The notes below the pieces were generated by a model that worked only from the letters and a program-made list of their open reading frames with translations, did no database searches and was not told the DNA's origin. Of a stretch of 64,000 nucleotides of DNA, positions 35,487 through 45,085 are shown one piece after another. Positions within the stretch are counted from its first letter, which is position 1. Each line of letters begins with the position of its first letter. The DNA comes from Acidobacterium sp. Its GTDB lineage: Bacteria; Acidobacteriota; Terriglobia; Terriglobales; Acidobacteriaceae. Where the stretch lies: positions 10,277 to 74,276 of the forward strand of contig PMUI01000049.1 in the NCBI GenBank assembly GCA_003166955.1, in the 5' to 3' direction. The translations under genes and the position numbers were made by a program.

Positions 35487-37760
35487 CCGTGGCGTAAAGC
35501 GGCGGAGACGGAGGCTGTTGGAAAGGACGCTGACGGAACTGAGGGCCATGGCGGCGCTGGCGATGGCGGGGCTGAGCAGAATGCCGAACGCCGGATAGAG
35601 AACGCCTGCCGCGATGGGGATGCCGAGCAGGTTGTAACCGAAGGCCCAGCCGAGGTTCTGACGCATGACGCGCAGCGCCTGGCGCGCCAACAGCACGGCG
35701 TCCAGGATCTGCCGGGGCTCGCCGTGGAGCAGGATCGCGTCGCCTGCTTCGCGCGCGAGATCGGCGCCGGTGCCCATGGCGAGCCCGGCGTCGGCCTGGG
35801 AGATGGCCGCGGCATCGTTGATTCCGTCGCCGGCCATTCCAACGCGATGGCCCTGTTGTTGCAATTCGCGAATCTTTTCGAGTTTCTGGGCGGGAAGCAG
35901 CCCAGCCCAGACCTGATCGATGCCCGCGGTGTGAGCGATGGCCTCGGCGGTGGCCGGGGTGTCCCCGGTGAGCATGGCGGTGCTGATGCCGAGCCGCCGG
36001 AGTCCTGCAATGGTCTCCGGCGCGGACGCACGCAGCGTGTCGCGCGCTTCGATTGTGCCGAGAACCTTGCGATCCACCGCGAGGTACATCAGCGTGGTTC
36101 CGGGTTCTGTCGCTGGGCTCGCCGGAACGGTCGCGCCGATTTCCTGCATCAGCGCGGAATTGCCGGCGGCGATGGCTCGCCCGCTCGCGATGCCCTCAAT
36201 TCCTTTGCCGGGGACGGCGTGGACATCGGTGGCAGTGGGCGTGGTTAGGCTGCGTTTTTCTGCTGCGTTGATGATTGCGTGTGCCAGCGGATGCTCGGAG
36301 CGACGCTCCAGCGACGCCGCGAGAGCCAGAACTTCGTCCTCGGTAGCGCCTCCCAATGCGTGGACCGCCACGACCTCAGGCCTGCCCTCCGTCAGCGTGC
36401 CGGTTTTATCGAGGACGAGGGTGTCGATGTGGGCCAGGCGCTCGAGGCTCTCGCCGCCCTTGAAGAGCACGCCGAGTTGCGCGCCGCGTCCGATGGCGAC
36501 GGTGAGAGCAGCGGGAACGGCGAGGCCCATCGCGCAGGGGCAGGCGATGACCAGCACCGCGACCGAAACGGCAAAGGCGCGGCCAACACCGCCACCGGCG
36601 AATATCCAGACGAGGAAGGTGGCGAGCGCGAGAGCGAGTACGACGGGCACGAAGACGGCGCTGACGCGGTCGGCAAGCTGCTGCATGGGCGCACGCGAGG
36701 ACTGCGCTTCCTCGACCAGGCGCATCATCTGGCCGAGAACGCTGTCAGCCCCGATGGAAGTCGCGCGGTATTCGACCGCACCCTCGAAATTCAGCGAACC
36801 GCCGATGACGCGGTCGCCGGTTTTGCGCGTGACCGGAACAGATTCGCCGGTGATGAGCGACTCGTCGATGGAAGTAACGCCGGAGAGGATGATGCCGTCG
36901 ACCGGCACGCGCTCCCCGGGGCGCAGGACGATGACCTCTCCGGCGATGACTTCGGAGAGCGGGACCTCGACTTCGTGGCCGTCGCGCAGCAGGCGGGCGG
37001 AGTGCGGCTGCAGCTTCATGAATTCGTGCAGGGCGTCGAGCGTGCGGCGCTTCGCGCGTGCATCGAGCCAGCGCCCGAGCAGAAGAAAGCCGAGGATCAG
37101 CAGAACCGCGTCGTAGTAGACGTCAGCGTGAAGGCCATTGCGACGGAAGACGCCCGGCATAGTGGTCGCAGCCAGCGAATAGACAAGCGCCGCCCCGGTG
37201 CCCAGCGCCACCAGCGTGTTCATATTCGTGCCGCGATGGATGGCCGCGGTCCACGCCTGGCGATAGATGATGCCGCCGCCCCAAATCATGCCGGCGAGTG
37301 TGATGGCCAGCATCACGTATTGCAGAGTGCGCGGTGAAATCCCGAACAGAACCGGCGCGACCGGAGCGAGCCAGTTGTGGGCGCTCATCAACAGCATCAC
37401 GAGAACGCCGCCGGCAAGCGTGAAAACTGCTTTGGCGCGCAGCGAACCTTCGTCCGATGCGGTATCGACGGGAGTTGCTGTGGGATCTGCGGGAAGAGCG
37501 GCGTCGTAGCCCGATTCGCGCACCGAAGCGATGAGATCTGCCGGCCTGGCGATGCCGGGATCGAAGGTGACGCGGGCGGAGTTGGTGAGCAGGTTGACGG
37601 TCGCTTGACGAACGCCCGCAGTCGATCGCAGGGCGCGTTCGACGTGTGACTGGCAGGCCGCGCAGGTCATGCCGATGACGGGCAGAGTGACGGTGCTGCT
37701 CTTCTCCGTTGCCGCTGGGGCAGCCGCCTTCTCGGTCTTCTCTACATCGATCGCGGGCAT
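35484..37760 (-). CDS. copA: Copper-exporting P1B-type ATPase CopA
   Basis: A 758-residue P1B-type ATPase. One N-terminal heavy-metal domain holds GMTCAACQSH. After the transmembrane helices come the actuator TGES loop (DESLITGESVPVTRK) and the metal-transport motif VIACPCAMGLAVP in TM6. The phosphorylation site is VLDKTGTLTEG, the HP motif is SEHPLAHAI and the hinge is GMAGDGINDAAAI. The CPC motif assigns it to Cu+/Ag+ export. The ATG has GGAG 6 nt upstream. It lies 13 nt after the CopZ-like gene and downstream of a sensor/regulator pair on the same strand, so copper-responsive control is likely. Confidence 0.95.
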   Translation of the reverse strand: MPAIDVEKTEKAAAPAATEKSSTVTLPVIGMTCAACQSHVERALRSTAGVRQATVNLLTNSARVTFDPGIARPADLIASVRESGYDAALPADPTATPVDTASDEGSLRAKAVFTLAGGVLVMLLMSAHNWLAPVAPVLFGISPRTLQYVMLAITLAGMIWGGGIIYRQAWTAAIHRGTNMNTLVALGTGAALVYSLAATTMPGVFRRNGLHADVYYDAVLLILGFLLLGRWLDARAKRRTLDALHEFMKLQPHSARLLRDGHEVEVPLSEVIAGEVIVLRPGERVPVDGIILSGVTSIDESLITGESVPVTRKTGDRVIGGSLNFEGAVEYRATSIGADSVLGQMMRLVEEAQSSRAPMQQLADRVSAVFVPVVLALALATFLVWIFAGGGVGRAFAVSVAVLVIACPCAMGLAVPAALTVAIGRGAQLGVLFKGGESLERLAHIDTLVLDKTGTLTEGRPEVVAVHALGGATEDEVLALAASLERRSEHPLAHAIINAAEKRSLTTPTATDVHAVPGKGIEGIASGRAIAAGNSALMQEIGATVPASPATEPGTTLMYLAVDRKVLGTIEARDTLRASAPETIAGLRRLGISTAMLTGDTPATAEAIAHTAGIDQVWAGLLPAQKLEKIRELQQQGHRVGMAGDGINDAAAISQADAGLAMGTGADLAREAGDAILLHGEPRQILDAVLLARQALRVMRQNLGWAFGYNLLGIPIAAGVLYPAFGILLSPAIASAAMALSSVSVLSNSLRLRRFTPR

Positions 37761-37773
37761 TTACTGCTCCACT

Positions 37774-37980
37774 TTATTGCTCCACCAGGGCCGGGTATCC
37801 GGCCTTCTCCACCGCGCCCACCAGGGCGCTTTCACGCACATCGTCGGGTGCCAGTACGCGCGCTGCGCCGATGCGGACCTCGCCAACCTGCACGCCGCCA
37901 ACCTTCTCCAGCGCCTGAGTCACGCGGCGCACACAAGCTCCGCAGTGCATGTTCTCGATTCGAAGCGTCAGTTCTCGCAT
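37774..37980 (-). CDS. CopZ-like heavy-metal-associated (HMA) chaperone (68 aa)
   Basis: A 68-residue single HMA domain. The metal site is in ENMHCGACVRRVTQAL (the MxCxxC form), followed by the beta-alpha-beta pattern VGEVRIGAARVLAPDDV and a C-terminal GAVEKAGYPALVEQ. Proteins like this carry Cu+ to CopA. It is encoded immediately before copA (13-nt gap), which supports that role; the conserved domain itself would also fit other thiophilic metals. The stop of the response regulator gene is 72 nt upstream. Confidence 0.9.
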   Translation of the reverse strand: MRELTLRIENMHCGACVRRVTQALEKVGGVQVGEVRIGAARVLAPDDVRESALVGAVEKAGYPALVEQ

Positions 37981-38052
37981 GATCTGACCCTAATTCCCAG
38001 ATGCGACAGCAGCGTCGCGGATGCACAGCAACTGCAGTTTCCGACCATGGAT

Positions 38053-38769
38053 TTACTCCGCATTCGGCATAAAGCGGTAACCGACGCCTCGCACCGTCTG
38101 CAAATATTTTGGCGACGCAGGATCGTTCTCGATGTAGCGTCGGAGTCGCACGACGAAATTGTCAATGGCGCGGGTGTCGGTGTCCTCGCGCACGTGCCAC
38201 ACCTGCTCCAGCAGCTCTTTGCGCGAGACGATGCGCTCGCGGTTGCGGGTGAGATAGCGCAGCAGATCGGCTTCCATGAGGGTTAGACGCACGGTGCGGC
38301 CGGGAGCATGCAGTTCCAGAGAGTCGAAGTCGATGCGGCGGCCGTCAAAGGCAAATTCGTCGAGTTCATCGGCTGCACCGTCATTCTTTTCGGCGCCGTG
38401 GGGCCAGCTCATGCGCCTCAGCAGCGCGTTCAGACGAGCGAGAAGGACGGAAAGGTCGAAGGGCTTGGGCAGATAATCGTCGGCGCCCGCGGCAAAGCCA
38501 TTCACAACATCCTCGGAGCGGGAACGCGCGGTGAGCATCAGCACCGGAACATAATTGCCCTCGGCGCGGAGCGTGCTGGCCACTTCGAATCCATCCTTGC
38601 CAGGCAGCATCACGTCGAGGACCACAGCGTCGAAGGGCTCACGGCGGAGAGAATCGAGTGCCGACTCGCCGTCGCCAGTAACGCTGACCTCGTGGCCCTC
38701 GGCTTTGAGGTTGAAGAGCAGCCCCCGCGCGATATTGCTTTCATCTTCGACGATCAAAATGCGTGCCAT
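38053..38769 (-). CDS. OmpR/PhoB-family response regulator
   Basis: A 238-residue DNA-binding response regulator. The receiver has E8-D9, phospho-acceptor D52 (VVLDVMLPGKDGFEVA) and the conserved Thr/Lys (VLMLTARSRS and YLPKPFDLS). The C-terminal winged helix is of OmpR type (LTLMEADLLRYLTRNRERIV, LLEQVWHVREDTDTRAIDNF, VRLRRYIENDP, TVRGVGYRF). It starts 3 nt after the kinase gene and lies upstream of copZ-copA, so it probably controls copper export genes; that link is inferred from gene order. Confidence 0.94.
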   Translation of the reverse strand: MARILIVEDESNIARGLLFNLKAEGHEVSVTGDGESALDSLRREPFDAVVLDVMLPGKDGFEVASTLRAEGNYVPVLMLTARSRSEDVVNGFAAGADDYLPKPFDLSVLLARLNALLRRMSWPHGAEKNDGAADELDEFAFDGRRIDFDSLELHAPGRTVRLTLMEADLLRYLTRNRERIVSRKELLEQVWHVREDTDTRAIDNFVVRLRRYIENDPASPKYLQTVRGVGYRFMPNAE

Positions 38770-38772
38770 GTT

Positions 38773-39696
38773 TCACTGCTGCCTAAGGAGAGGAGGTAGG
38801 ATGCGGGGGAGCTGCAGACTGACGGTTGCGCCGCGGCCTTCGCCCTCACTTTGCGCGGTGGCGTCGCCGCCATGCTGGCGGGCGATGGTGCGGACGAGGT
38901 AGAGGCCAAGGCCGGTGCCTTTGGTGCTGAGCACGCTGCGGCTGGGAACGCGATAGAAGCGGCGGAAGATGCGCTTGAGTTGGGCAGATGGTATCCCGAT
39001 GCCGGTGTCGGTGACACTGACGCGCACCCAGGCGTCGTGCTCCACGCTGAGGGCGACACGAATGTCGGCGCCGTTCGGCGAGTATTTCACCGCGTTGCCG
39101 AGCACGTTGAGGAGCGCGGTCTGCAGCTCGTCGGGATCGCCGTGCACCAGCATGGGCAGGGCCGTTTCTTCCACGCGCAGGGTGATCGTCTTTTCCTCCA
39201 GACCATGACCCGCCAGGGTGGTGCTGATGCAATCGGCGACCAGATCGCGCATGTCGACGGAGACCCGCACGTTGGAACGGGAGCGCTGGCCAACTTCGCC
39301 GGCTTTGAGCACCTGCTCCACGGTGGCGAGGAGGCGGTTACTGTCGGCGAGCATGCGCGCGTAAAACTCGCCGCGCTGGGCGTCGTCGAGCCGCCGAAAC
39401 TGGAGCGTCTCGAGGTAGAGGTGGATGGAGGCGATGGGGGTTTTTAGCTCGTGGGTGACCGCGCTGAGAAAGGCGTCGTGGCGCTCGTTGCGACGGACTT
39501 CCCGCACCAGAAAGATAGTATTGAGGGAGACACCCGCAATCAGCAGCGCAAAGAAGGGGATGCCGATGGCCATGGGGACGATGCGACGCCAGTTGAGGAC
39601 GATCCAGCTGACGTTGAGGAAGACGGCCACGCCGACGAGGCACACGCCGAGCAGGGTGAAGAGGACCATGTTCCGTCTTCGTCCGCTCAAGCGCAT
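38773..39696 (-). CDS. Sensor histidine kinase
   Basis: A 307-residue kinase. Two N-terminal transmembrane helices (about residues 10-28 and 40-58) are separated by only about 12 residues, so there is almost no periplasmic sensor domain; sensing may be in the membrane. The H-box is AVTHELKTPIASIHL with H82. The catalytic domain has the N-box LLNVLGNAVKYSPNG, G1 VTDTGIGIP, F-box FRRFYRVPS and G2 KGTGLGLYLV. It pairs with the OmpR-type regulator 3 nt downstream. A CusS-type copper sensor normally has a larger periplasmic domain, so the signal is uncertain. Confidence 0.93.
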   Translation of the reverse strand: MRLSGRRRNMVLFTLLGVCLVGVAVFLNVSWIVLNWRRIVPMAIGIPFFALLIAGVSLNTIFLVREVRRNERHDAFLSAVTHELKTPIASIHLYLETLQFRRLDDAQRGEFYARMLADSNRLLATVEQVLKAGEVGQRSRSNVRVSVDMRDLVADCISTTLAGHGLEEKTITLRVEETALPMLVHGDPDELQTALLNVLGNAVKYSPNGADIRVALSVEHDAWVRVSVTDTGIGIPSAQLKRIFRRFYRVPSRSVLSTKGTGLGLYLVRTIARQHGGDATAQSEGEGRGATVSLQLPRILPPLLRQQ

Positions 39697-39713
39697 GGTT
39701 GGAATGCGAAACG

Positions 39714-39737
39714 CCCGCCACGGAAAAGCCGTGCGGG
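39714..39737. promoter_or_regulatory. Hairpin between desaturase and kinase genes
   Basis: CCCG and CACGG (39714-39723) pair with CCGTG and CGGG (39729-39737) with one bulged base. It could end desaturase transcription or lie in the kinase leader. The T-rich stretch lies on the plus-strand side, so minus-strand termination is uncertain. Confidence 0.3.
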
Positions 39738-39785
39738 TGCTTCTATTTTCGCAGGTATGGCGGGCGGCTGTTAACTGGCCCAGAG

Positions 39786-40754
39786 CTACGCGACTCCGGC
39801 AGGGCGGGGATTGTGCGGGTCGTACTGCGCAACTTTGATTTCCTCGGCGAGGCCGAGCTTCCTGAGCAGCCAGATGCCCCAGTAGTTCACGTCGACTTCA
39901 AACCACTTGAGACCGTGACGCGCGGAGACCGGGTGGGCGTGGTGGTTGTTGTGCCAGCCTTCGCCGCCGGTGATGAGCGCGACCCACCAGTTGTTGCGGG
40001 AGTCGTCGCGGGTCTGGAAGCGGCGCGATCCCCACATGTGGGTTGCGGAGTTGACGAGCCATGTGGCGTGCAGGCCGAGGGTGGTGCGGAGGAAGATGCC
40101 CCACATCACGCAGGGCCAGCCGCCGATGAAGTAGAGCGCGACGGCGACGGTCGCCAGCGGAACCCAGTGATACTTGCTGAGCCAGCGGTAGAAACGGTCG
40201 CGGGTGAGATCGGGCACGTAGCGCGCCAGCGAATCGGTCTCCGTGTTCAGCGAGTCTCCGATGATAATCCAGCCCACATGGGCCCACCATCCGCCTTCGT
40301 GCGGGGTGTGCGGGTCGCCTTCATGGTCGGAGAGCTGGTGATGGACGCGATGCAGGGACACCCAGAAAATTGGGCCGCCTTCGAGGGCCATGGTTCCGCA
40401 AACCGCCATCACGTATTCGAGCCACTTGGGAACGCGATAGCCGCGGTGGGTGAGCAGGCGGTGATAGCACATGCCGATGCCAACGTTGGTGGCCAGCACC
40501 CACAGCACCAGGGCGCAGATGAGGGCCTTCCAGGAGAACATGAAGAGGGCGGCGATGGCACCGACATGGAAAAGGATCATGAAGCTGGTGGTGAACCAGT
40601 TGGGTCCTTTGTGGGCCTGGGCCTGGTATCCGAGCTTCGGCATTCCCTGGCCTTCGCGCAGGTGAGACTTGACAGCCGTGCGCGCAACAACTGCGGTGGC
40701 GAGGGGGCTATCCTGGACTTCGGCCTGATCGTCAGTAAGAATTTCGGGGGACAT
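39786..40754 (-). CDS. Membrane fatty acid desaturase (delta-9 acyl-CoA desaturase type)
   Basis: A 322-residue protein; the ATG at 40754 is chosen because the upstream in-frame sequence is low-complexity, but no clear ribosome-binding site is seen. Three histidine boxes for the di-iron centre are present: HRLLTH, HRVHHQLSDHEGDPH and GWHNNHHAHP. Two pairs of transmembrane helices surround them (ILFHVGAIAALFMFSWKALI and WVPLATVAVALYFIGGWPCV). The box spacing matches stearoyl-CoA/acyl-lipid delta-9 desaturases, which introduce a double bond to adjust membrane fluidity with O2. It is divergent from the phosphoesterase gene. Confidence 0.93.
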   Translation of the reverse strand: MSPEILTDDQAEVQDSPLATAVVARTAVKSHLREGQGMPKLGYQAQAHKGPNWFTTSFMILFHVGAIAALFMFSWKALICALVLWVLATNVGIGMCYHRLLTHRGYRVPKWLEYVMAVCGTMALEGGPIFWVSLHRVHHQLSDHEGDPHTPHEGGWWAHVGWIIIGDSLNTETDSLARYVPDLTRDRFYRWLSKYHWVPLATVAVALYFIGGWPCVMWGIFLRTTLGLHATWLVNSATHMWGSRRFQTRDDSRNNWWVALITGGEGWHNNHHAHPVSARHGLKWFEVDVNYWGIWLLRKLGLAEEIKVAQYDPHNPRPAGVA

Positions 40755-40991
40755 AAGAGGAACCGTTTCTGGGAAAAAGGGATTTGCAAGCGTCGAAATA
40801 CGCCGCTTCTCCAACCGTAGCAGCCGTAATGCAGCAGCGGGTGTAACACTTTTGTAAGGCGGCGACGCCAGTTTGTGAGGTGGTGACCGCAGTGCCAGAG
40901 AGACAGGCTGGGCGAAGCGGTTCGGCCGCAAGCCTCTGACCGTGCTTGACCTTCACGCAGTGTTAATCAGCTCCGGAGACGATAAAACGCG

Positions 40992-43820
40992 ATGAATCTT
41001 CGCACTCTGCACAACCTCTGGGTTCCGTTCCTCATGGCCAGCACCTGTGCCGCGCAGACGATCCACCTTCCCACCAGCAAAGAGATTCAAGGCCCCGTGC
41101 CTGGCTCGCCGCAGTTGCTGAACAGCCTGCCGATGGCGGCGGCGTGGTCGCCGGACCATCGCTATCTGGCGTTGGTGAACGCCGGCTTCGGCACGGTGGA
41201 GTCGAACTACGAGCAGTCGATTGCCATTCTCGACACGGGAACGGGGAAGCTGACGGATTATCCCGAACCGCGAACGGACATCCCGGCGCCGCAGACGTAT
41301 TACTCGGGGATTGCGTTCTCATCGGACGGCTCGCATCTGTATGTGAGTTTCGACTCGATCAGCGCGCCGGAGGGCGGCAAGGAGGATCAGACCGGAAACG
41401 CGGTTGGTGTTTACAAATTCACGCCGGGAAGCTCCGGCGACGATGCGCTCACGCCGGAGCGGACGATTCCGGTTCCGCTCAGAGAGCTTCCGGCTGGCAA
41501 GACGCAGCACCACGGCGCCATCGAGCTCGCGGAGGACAAGGGGATTCCCGCGCCGGCGGGACTAGCTGTGATGAAGGGCGCGGATGGCGTGGAGAAAGTG
41601 CTGGTTGCCAACGAATACTCGGACGAAGTGCTGTTGCTCAACGTGGCGAGCGGCAAGGTCGAAACCACATTTGACTTCTCGATCGGGCCGACCATTCCGA
41701 CGACGTATCCGATCGCGGTGATTGCGAGCCGCGATGGGCGCCGCGCGTGGGTTGCGCTGTGGAACGGATCGGCTGTCGCGCAGATCGACCTGCGGGGAGG
41801 GAAGATCGTTCAGCAACTGCCGCTGCTGCCCCCGCTGCGCGACACATCGCCCAGTTCGCACCCCATGGCGATGGCGCTGAGCCCGGACGAAAAGATGCTG
41901 TACATCGCGTTGGCGAATCGTGACGGCGTCGCGGCGGTTCGTGTGTCAGGTCCGACGATGCGGACGGCGGCGTTCTACGACACGCGGCTGCCGGGGCAGG
42001 CGTTCTTCGGATCGATGCCGGACGCGGTTGCGGTTTCCGATGATGGCGGGACGCTCTACGTTGCGAATTCGGGGTCGAATGCGGTGGCTGTATTTGACGT
42101 ACACACAGCGCCGGCCGTGAAGGCGCCAGTGATTCCGGCTGGCTTTATCCCGACCGAGTGGTATCCGACGGCGCTGGCCATCGAGGGGAATCATCTCTAC
42201 GTCGCGACTGGCAAGGGCAAGGGAACGGCGGCCAACGCGGCGCCGCAGCCGAAGCCTGCGAATCCGCCGCCCAACCAGTCGAGGCGGCTTGACCGGCCGC
42301 ACACGTACATCGCGACGATGCTGCATGGATCGCTGGCGACGATTGACCTGGCGGATGCCGCCAGCCATCTGCGCGACCTCACGAAGGAGACTCTCGACAA
42401 TAACCTGATGTACGCGGCGCAGAAGCGGATCGAGTTTCAGGGCGGCGGCGACAAGATTCATCACGTGATCTACATCATTAAAGAGAACCGCACGTACGAT
42501 CAGATCTTCGGCGACCTGGGCGCGGGCGACGGCGATCCGTCGCTGACCATGTACGGCAAGGACGTCACCCCGAACCTGCATGCGCTTGCGTTGCAGTTCG
42601 GGGTGCTCGACAACTTCTATGATTCGGGTGAGGTTTCCGGCGACGGGCACGTGTGGTCGACGGCGGGAATCGACAGCGACTACAACGAGCGGACCTGGCA
42701 GATTGGCTACCGCGGCCACGAACGGCCTTACGATTTTGAAGGCGTTGTGGAGGAAGGCTATCCGCTGCTGGAACACATTCCCGACATCGATGAACCGGGC
42801 AGCGGGTATCTTTGGACCGATCTGGCGCGCAGTCACAAAACGCTGTACCACTTCGGCGAGTTCATCTCGACAAAGTTCTGCGACGACTCCGGCGAGGCGC
42901 CGCATTCGCGGCCGCTGCCGGAGCAGGCTGGCACGCCCGAGGGAACGCATCTTTGCGAGCACGCATCCATTCACAAGGGCGATCCGATCCCCGAGAACTA
43001 CGGCGGCGGGACGAGTCCGTATCCGTGGCCGATTCCGCTCATCTACGAGAACGTCGCGACCAAGCCGGAGCTGGTGGGGCATTTCGACCCGGCGTATCCG
43101 GATTTCAACCTGAGCTTTCCCGATCAGTTGCGCGTCAACGAGTTTCTGACCCACTTCAACAAGTGGGTTGCTGACCTCAAACCGGGGCACGATACGATGC
43201 CCGCATTCGTGATGCTGCGGCTGCCGAACGATCACACGGCGGGAACGAGGCCCGGTTCGCCAACGCCGAAAGCCTCCGTGGCAGATAACGACCTGGCGGT
43301 GGGACGGGCAGTGGACGCGGTCTCCCACAGTCCGTACTGGGACTCGACGGCGTTCTTCATCCTGGAGGACGACGCGCAGGACGGGGCAGATCATGTCGAT
43401 GCGCATCGGTCGATTTCGCTGGTGGTGAGCAAGTACTCGCCGCGCAAGGACACGCCGTTTGTGGATCACACTTTTTACACGACGGTGAGCACTCTGCACA
43501 CGATACTGACCCTGCTGGGCGCGCCGCCGATGAACAACAATGACGCGTTTGCGCCCCTGATGGTGCCGTTGTTCGGGGGAGCCGGGGACCAGCCTGCGTT
43601 CGGCGCAGATTATCGGAATCGCGACAACGGACTGATCTACACGGCGAACCCGCCAGAGGCGGAAGGCGCGAAGGAGTCGAGCAAGATGGACTTCCGGCAT
43701 GAGGACCGCGCCGACCCGGTGAAGCTCAACGTCATTCTCTGGAAGGACGCGATGGGCAACAAGCCCGTGCCGTGGATGCTTCTTCATCCGCACGGAGTGC
43801 GCAAAGACGACGGCGACTAG
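40992..43820 (+). CDS. Secreted beta-propeller/phosphoesterase fusion protein (942 aa)
   Basis: A Sec signal peptide (ending CAAQ) is followed by a seven-bladed YncE-like beta-propeller (residues about 25-440, with repeated blades such as AVSDDGGTLYVANSGSNAVA and MALSPDEKMLYIALANRDG). The C-terminal half is an alkaline-phosphatase-superfamily phosphoesterase: VIYIIKENRTYDQIFGDLGA, then FGVLDNFYDSGEVSGDGHVW and a C-terminal metal site around FILEDDAQDGADHVDAHRS. This two-domain form is known from soil bacteria and is usually called bifunctional YncE/alkaline phosphatase. It likely cleaves a phosphate ester in the periplasm; the substrate is unknown. Confidence 0.9.
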   Translation: MNLRTLHNLWVPFLMASTCAAQTIHLPTSKEIQGPVPGSPQLLNSLPMAAAWSPDHRYLALVNAGFGTVESNYEQSIAILDTGTGKLTDYPEPRTDIPAPQTYYSGIAFSSDGSHLYVSFDSISAPEGGKEDQTGNAVGVYKFTPGSSGDDALTPERTIPVPLRELPAGKTQHHGAIELAEDKGIPAPAGLAVMKGADGVEKVLVANEYSDEVLLLNVASGKVETTFDFSIGPTIPTTYPIAVIASRDGRRAWVALWNGSAVAQIDLRGGKIVQQLPLLPPLRDTSPSSHPMAMALSPDEKMLYIALANRDGVAAVRVSGPTMRTAAFYDTRLPGQAFFGSMPDAVAVSDDGGTLYVANSGSNAVAVFDVHTAPAVKAPVIPAGFIPTEWYPTALAIEGNHLYVATGKGKGTAANAAPQPKPANPPPNQSRRLDRPHTYIATMLHGSLATIDLADAASHLRDLTKETLDNNLMYAAQKRIEFQGGGDKIHHVIYIIKENRTYDQIFGDLGAGDGDPSLTMYGKDVTPNLHALALQFGVLDNFYDSGEVSGDGHVWSTAGIDSDYNERTWQIGYRGHERPYDFEGVVEEGYPLLEHIPDIDEPGSGYLWTDLARSHKTLYHFGEFISTKFCDDSGEAPHSRPLPEQAGTPEGTHLCEHASIHKGDPIPENYGGGTSPYPWPIPLIYENVATKPELVGHFDPAYPDFNLSFPDQLRVNEFLTHFNKWVADLKPGHDTMPAFVMLRLPNDHTAGTRPGSPTPKASVADNDLAVGRAVDAVSHSPYWDSTAFFILEDDAQDGADHVDAHRSISLVVSKYSPRKDTPFVDHTFYTTVSTLHTILTLLGAPPMNNNDAFAPLMVPLFGGAGDQPAFGADYRNRDNGLIYTANPPEAEGAKESSKMDFRHEDRADPVKLNVILWKDAMGNKPVPWMLLHPHGVRKDDGD

Positions 43821-43862
43821 CGACGAAGCTGCGCTACTATGGCTCATCGGAGGCCTGCCCGC

Positions 43863-44978
43863 ATGAATCGCCCACTCGCCGCTGCATCTCTGTTGCTGGT
43901 TGGCCTGCTTGCGCCTGCATTCCTCTCGCGCCCCTCTGCGGTCGCAGGGGCCTCCCTCTCCGTGGCGACCTGGAATAAACAGGCGGCGGCGAAGTTTCTC
44001 GACGAACGCGAGACGTGGTGGCAGGCATGGCCGCGGGCGCAGAAGGACCACGACACGCTGTGCATCTCGTGCCACACGGTGGTGCCGTATGCGATGGTGC
44101 GGCCGGAGCTGCGGCGCGACCTGGGCGATGCGGCGATGGCGGCTCCGGAAAAAACGATGCTGGAGAGCGTGGAGAAACGCGTCGGCGACTGGGCTGAGAT
44201 GGCGCCGTTCTACTCCGATGAGAAATATGGAAAGGGCAAGGCGGCGGAGTCGCGAGCGACCGAAGTGGTGCTGAATGCGGTGATCCTGGCGAACTACGAT
44301 CGCGCGCAGGGCCAACTGCGGCCCATCACGCGGAAGGCATTCGATGAGGCGTGGGCGCTGCAGGAGGCGGATGGCCCGCTGGCCGGCGCGTGGAAGTGGC
44401 AGGACTTTCATTTGGGACCGTGGGAGTCGACAGAGTCGGGGTATCAGGGAGCGGCGCTGCTGATGGTTTCGGTGGTGAACTTACCCGGAGGGTTTGCGCG
44501 GGAGCCTGGGACGCGGGAGCATCTGGACCGGCTGCAGGATTATCTGCGGCGGAATTATGCGGCCCAGCCGATGGTGAATCAGCTGTATATGCTGTGGGCG
44601 TCGGCGAAGGAGCCGGGGTTGCTGACCAAGCCGGAGCGGAAGGCGCTGTTGGCAGCCGTGCGGGCTCAACAGCAGGGGGATGGAGGGTTCCGGACCGCAG
44701 CGCTCGATGCGCGGGAGCGCGTGGATCACACCGCGCAAGCGACGGCGAGCGATGGATACGCGACCGGGCTCGCGGTGCTGGCGCTGGAGGCGGTGGGAAC
44801 GCCGCGCGGTGACGCGACTTTGCTGCGTAGCCTCGATTGGCTTGCCACACATGAGCAGACCGACGGAACCTGGACGGCAGCGTCGCTGAACAAGCAGCGG
44901 GATCCGAAGAGCGATCCGGCGCTCTTCATGACCGATGCGGCGACCGCCTATGCGGTGCTCGCCCTTGAAAGCCGTTAG
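43863..44978 (+). CDS. Exported alpha-toroid (squalene-cyclase-like) protein with a haem c motif
   Basis: A 371-residue protein; the ATG at 43863 has GGAGG 9 nt upstream. After a signal peptide (about 1-28) comes HDTLCISCHTVVPYAMVRPE, a single CxxCH haem-attachment motif. The rest is a helical toroid with repeats like those of squalene-hopene cyclase and prenyltransferases (RAQQQGDGGFRTAAL, ATGLAVLALEAVG, THEQTDGTWTAASLN). The catalytic DxDD motif of class II cyclases is not visible. It may therefore be a periplasmic c-type haem protein with a cyclase-like fold rather than a terpene cyclase. It follows the phosphoesterase gene by 42 nt on the same strand. Confidence 0.82.
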   Translation: MNRPLAAASLLLVGLLAPAFLSRPSAVAGASLSVATWNKQAAAKFLDERETWWQAWPRAQKDHDTLCISCHTVVPYAMVRPELRRDLGDAAMAAPEKTMLESVEKRVGDWAEMAPFYSDEKYGKGKAAESRATEVVLNAVILANYDRAQGQLRPITRKAFDEAWALQEADGPLAGAWKWQDFHLGPWESTESGYQGAALLMVSVVNLPGGFAREPGTREHLDRLQDYLRRNYAAQPMVNQLYMLWASAKEPGLLTKPERKALLAAVRAQQQGDGGFRTAALDARERVDHTAQATASDGYATGLAVLALEAVGTPRGDATLLRSLDWLATHEQTDGTWTAASLNKQRDPKSDPALFMTDAATAYAVLALESR

Positions 44979-45085
44979 TCCCTGTCGGAGCGTGAATGGA
45001 AATTGCAGGGTGGTACTTGCGTGGTCATTGACCCTTAGGTTCGCAGACCGTAACCTTGAAGTATCCCCACGGTGAAGGAATCTCG

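Noticed and set aside
41946-44411. 821-codon open frame on the minus strand
   Set aside because: It overlaps the propeller-phosphoesterase and toroid genes; Arg-rich, no domain, no ribosome-binding site.
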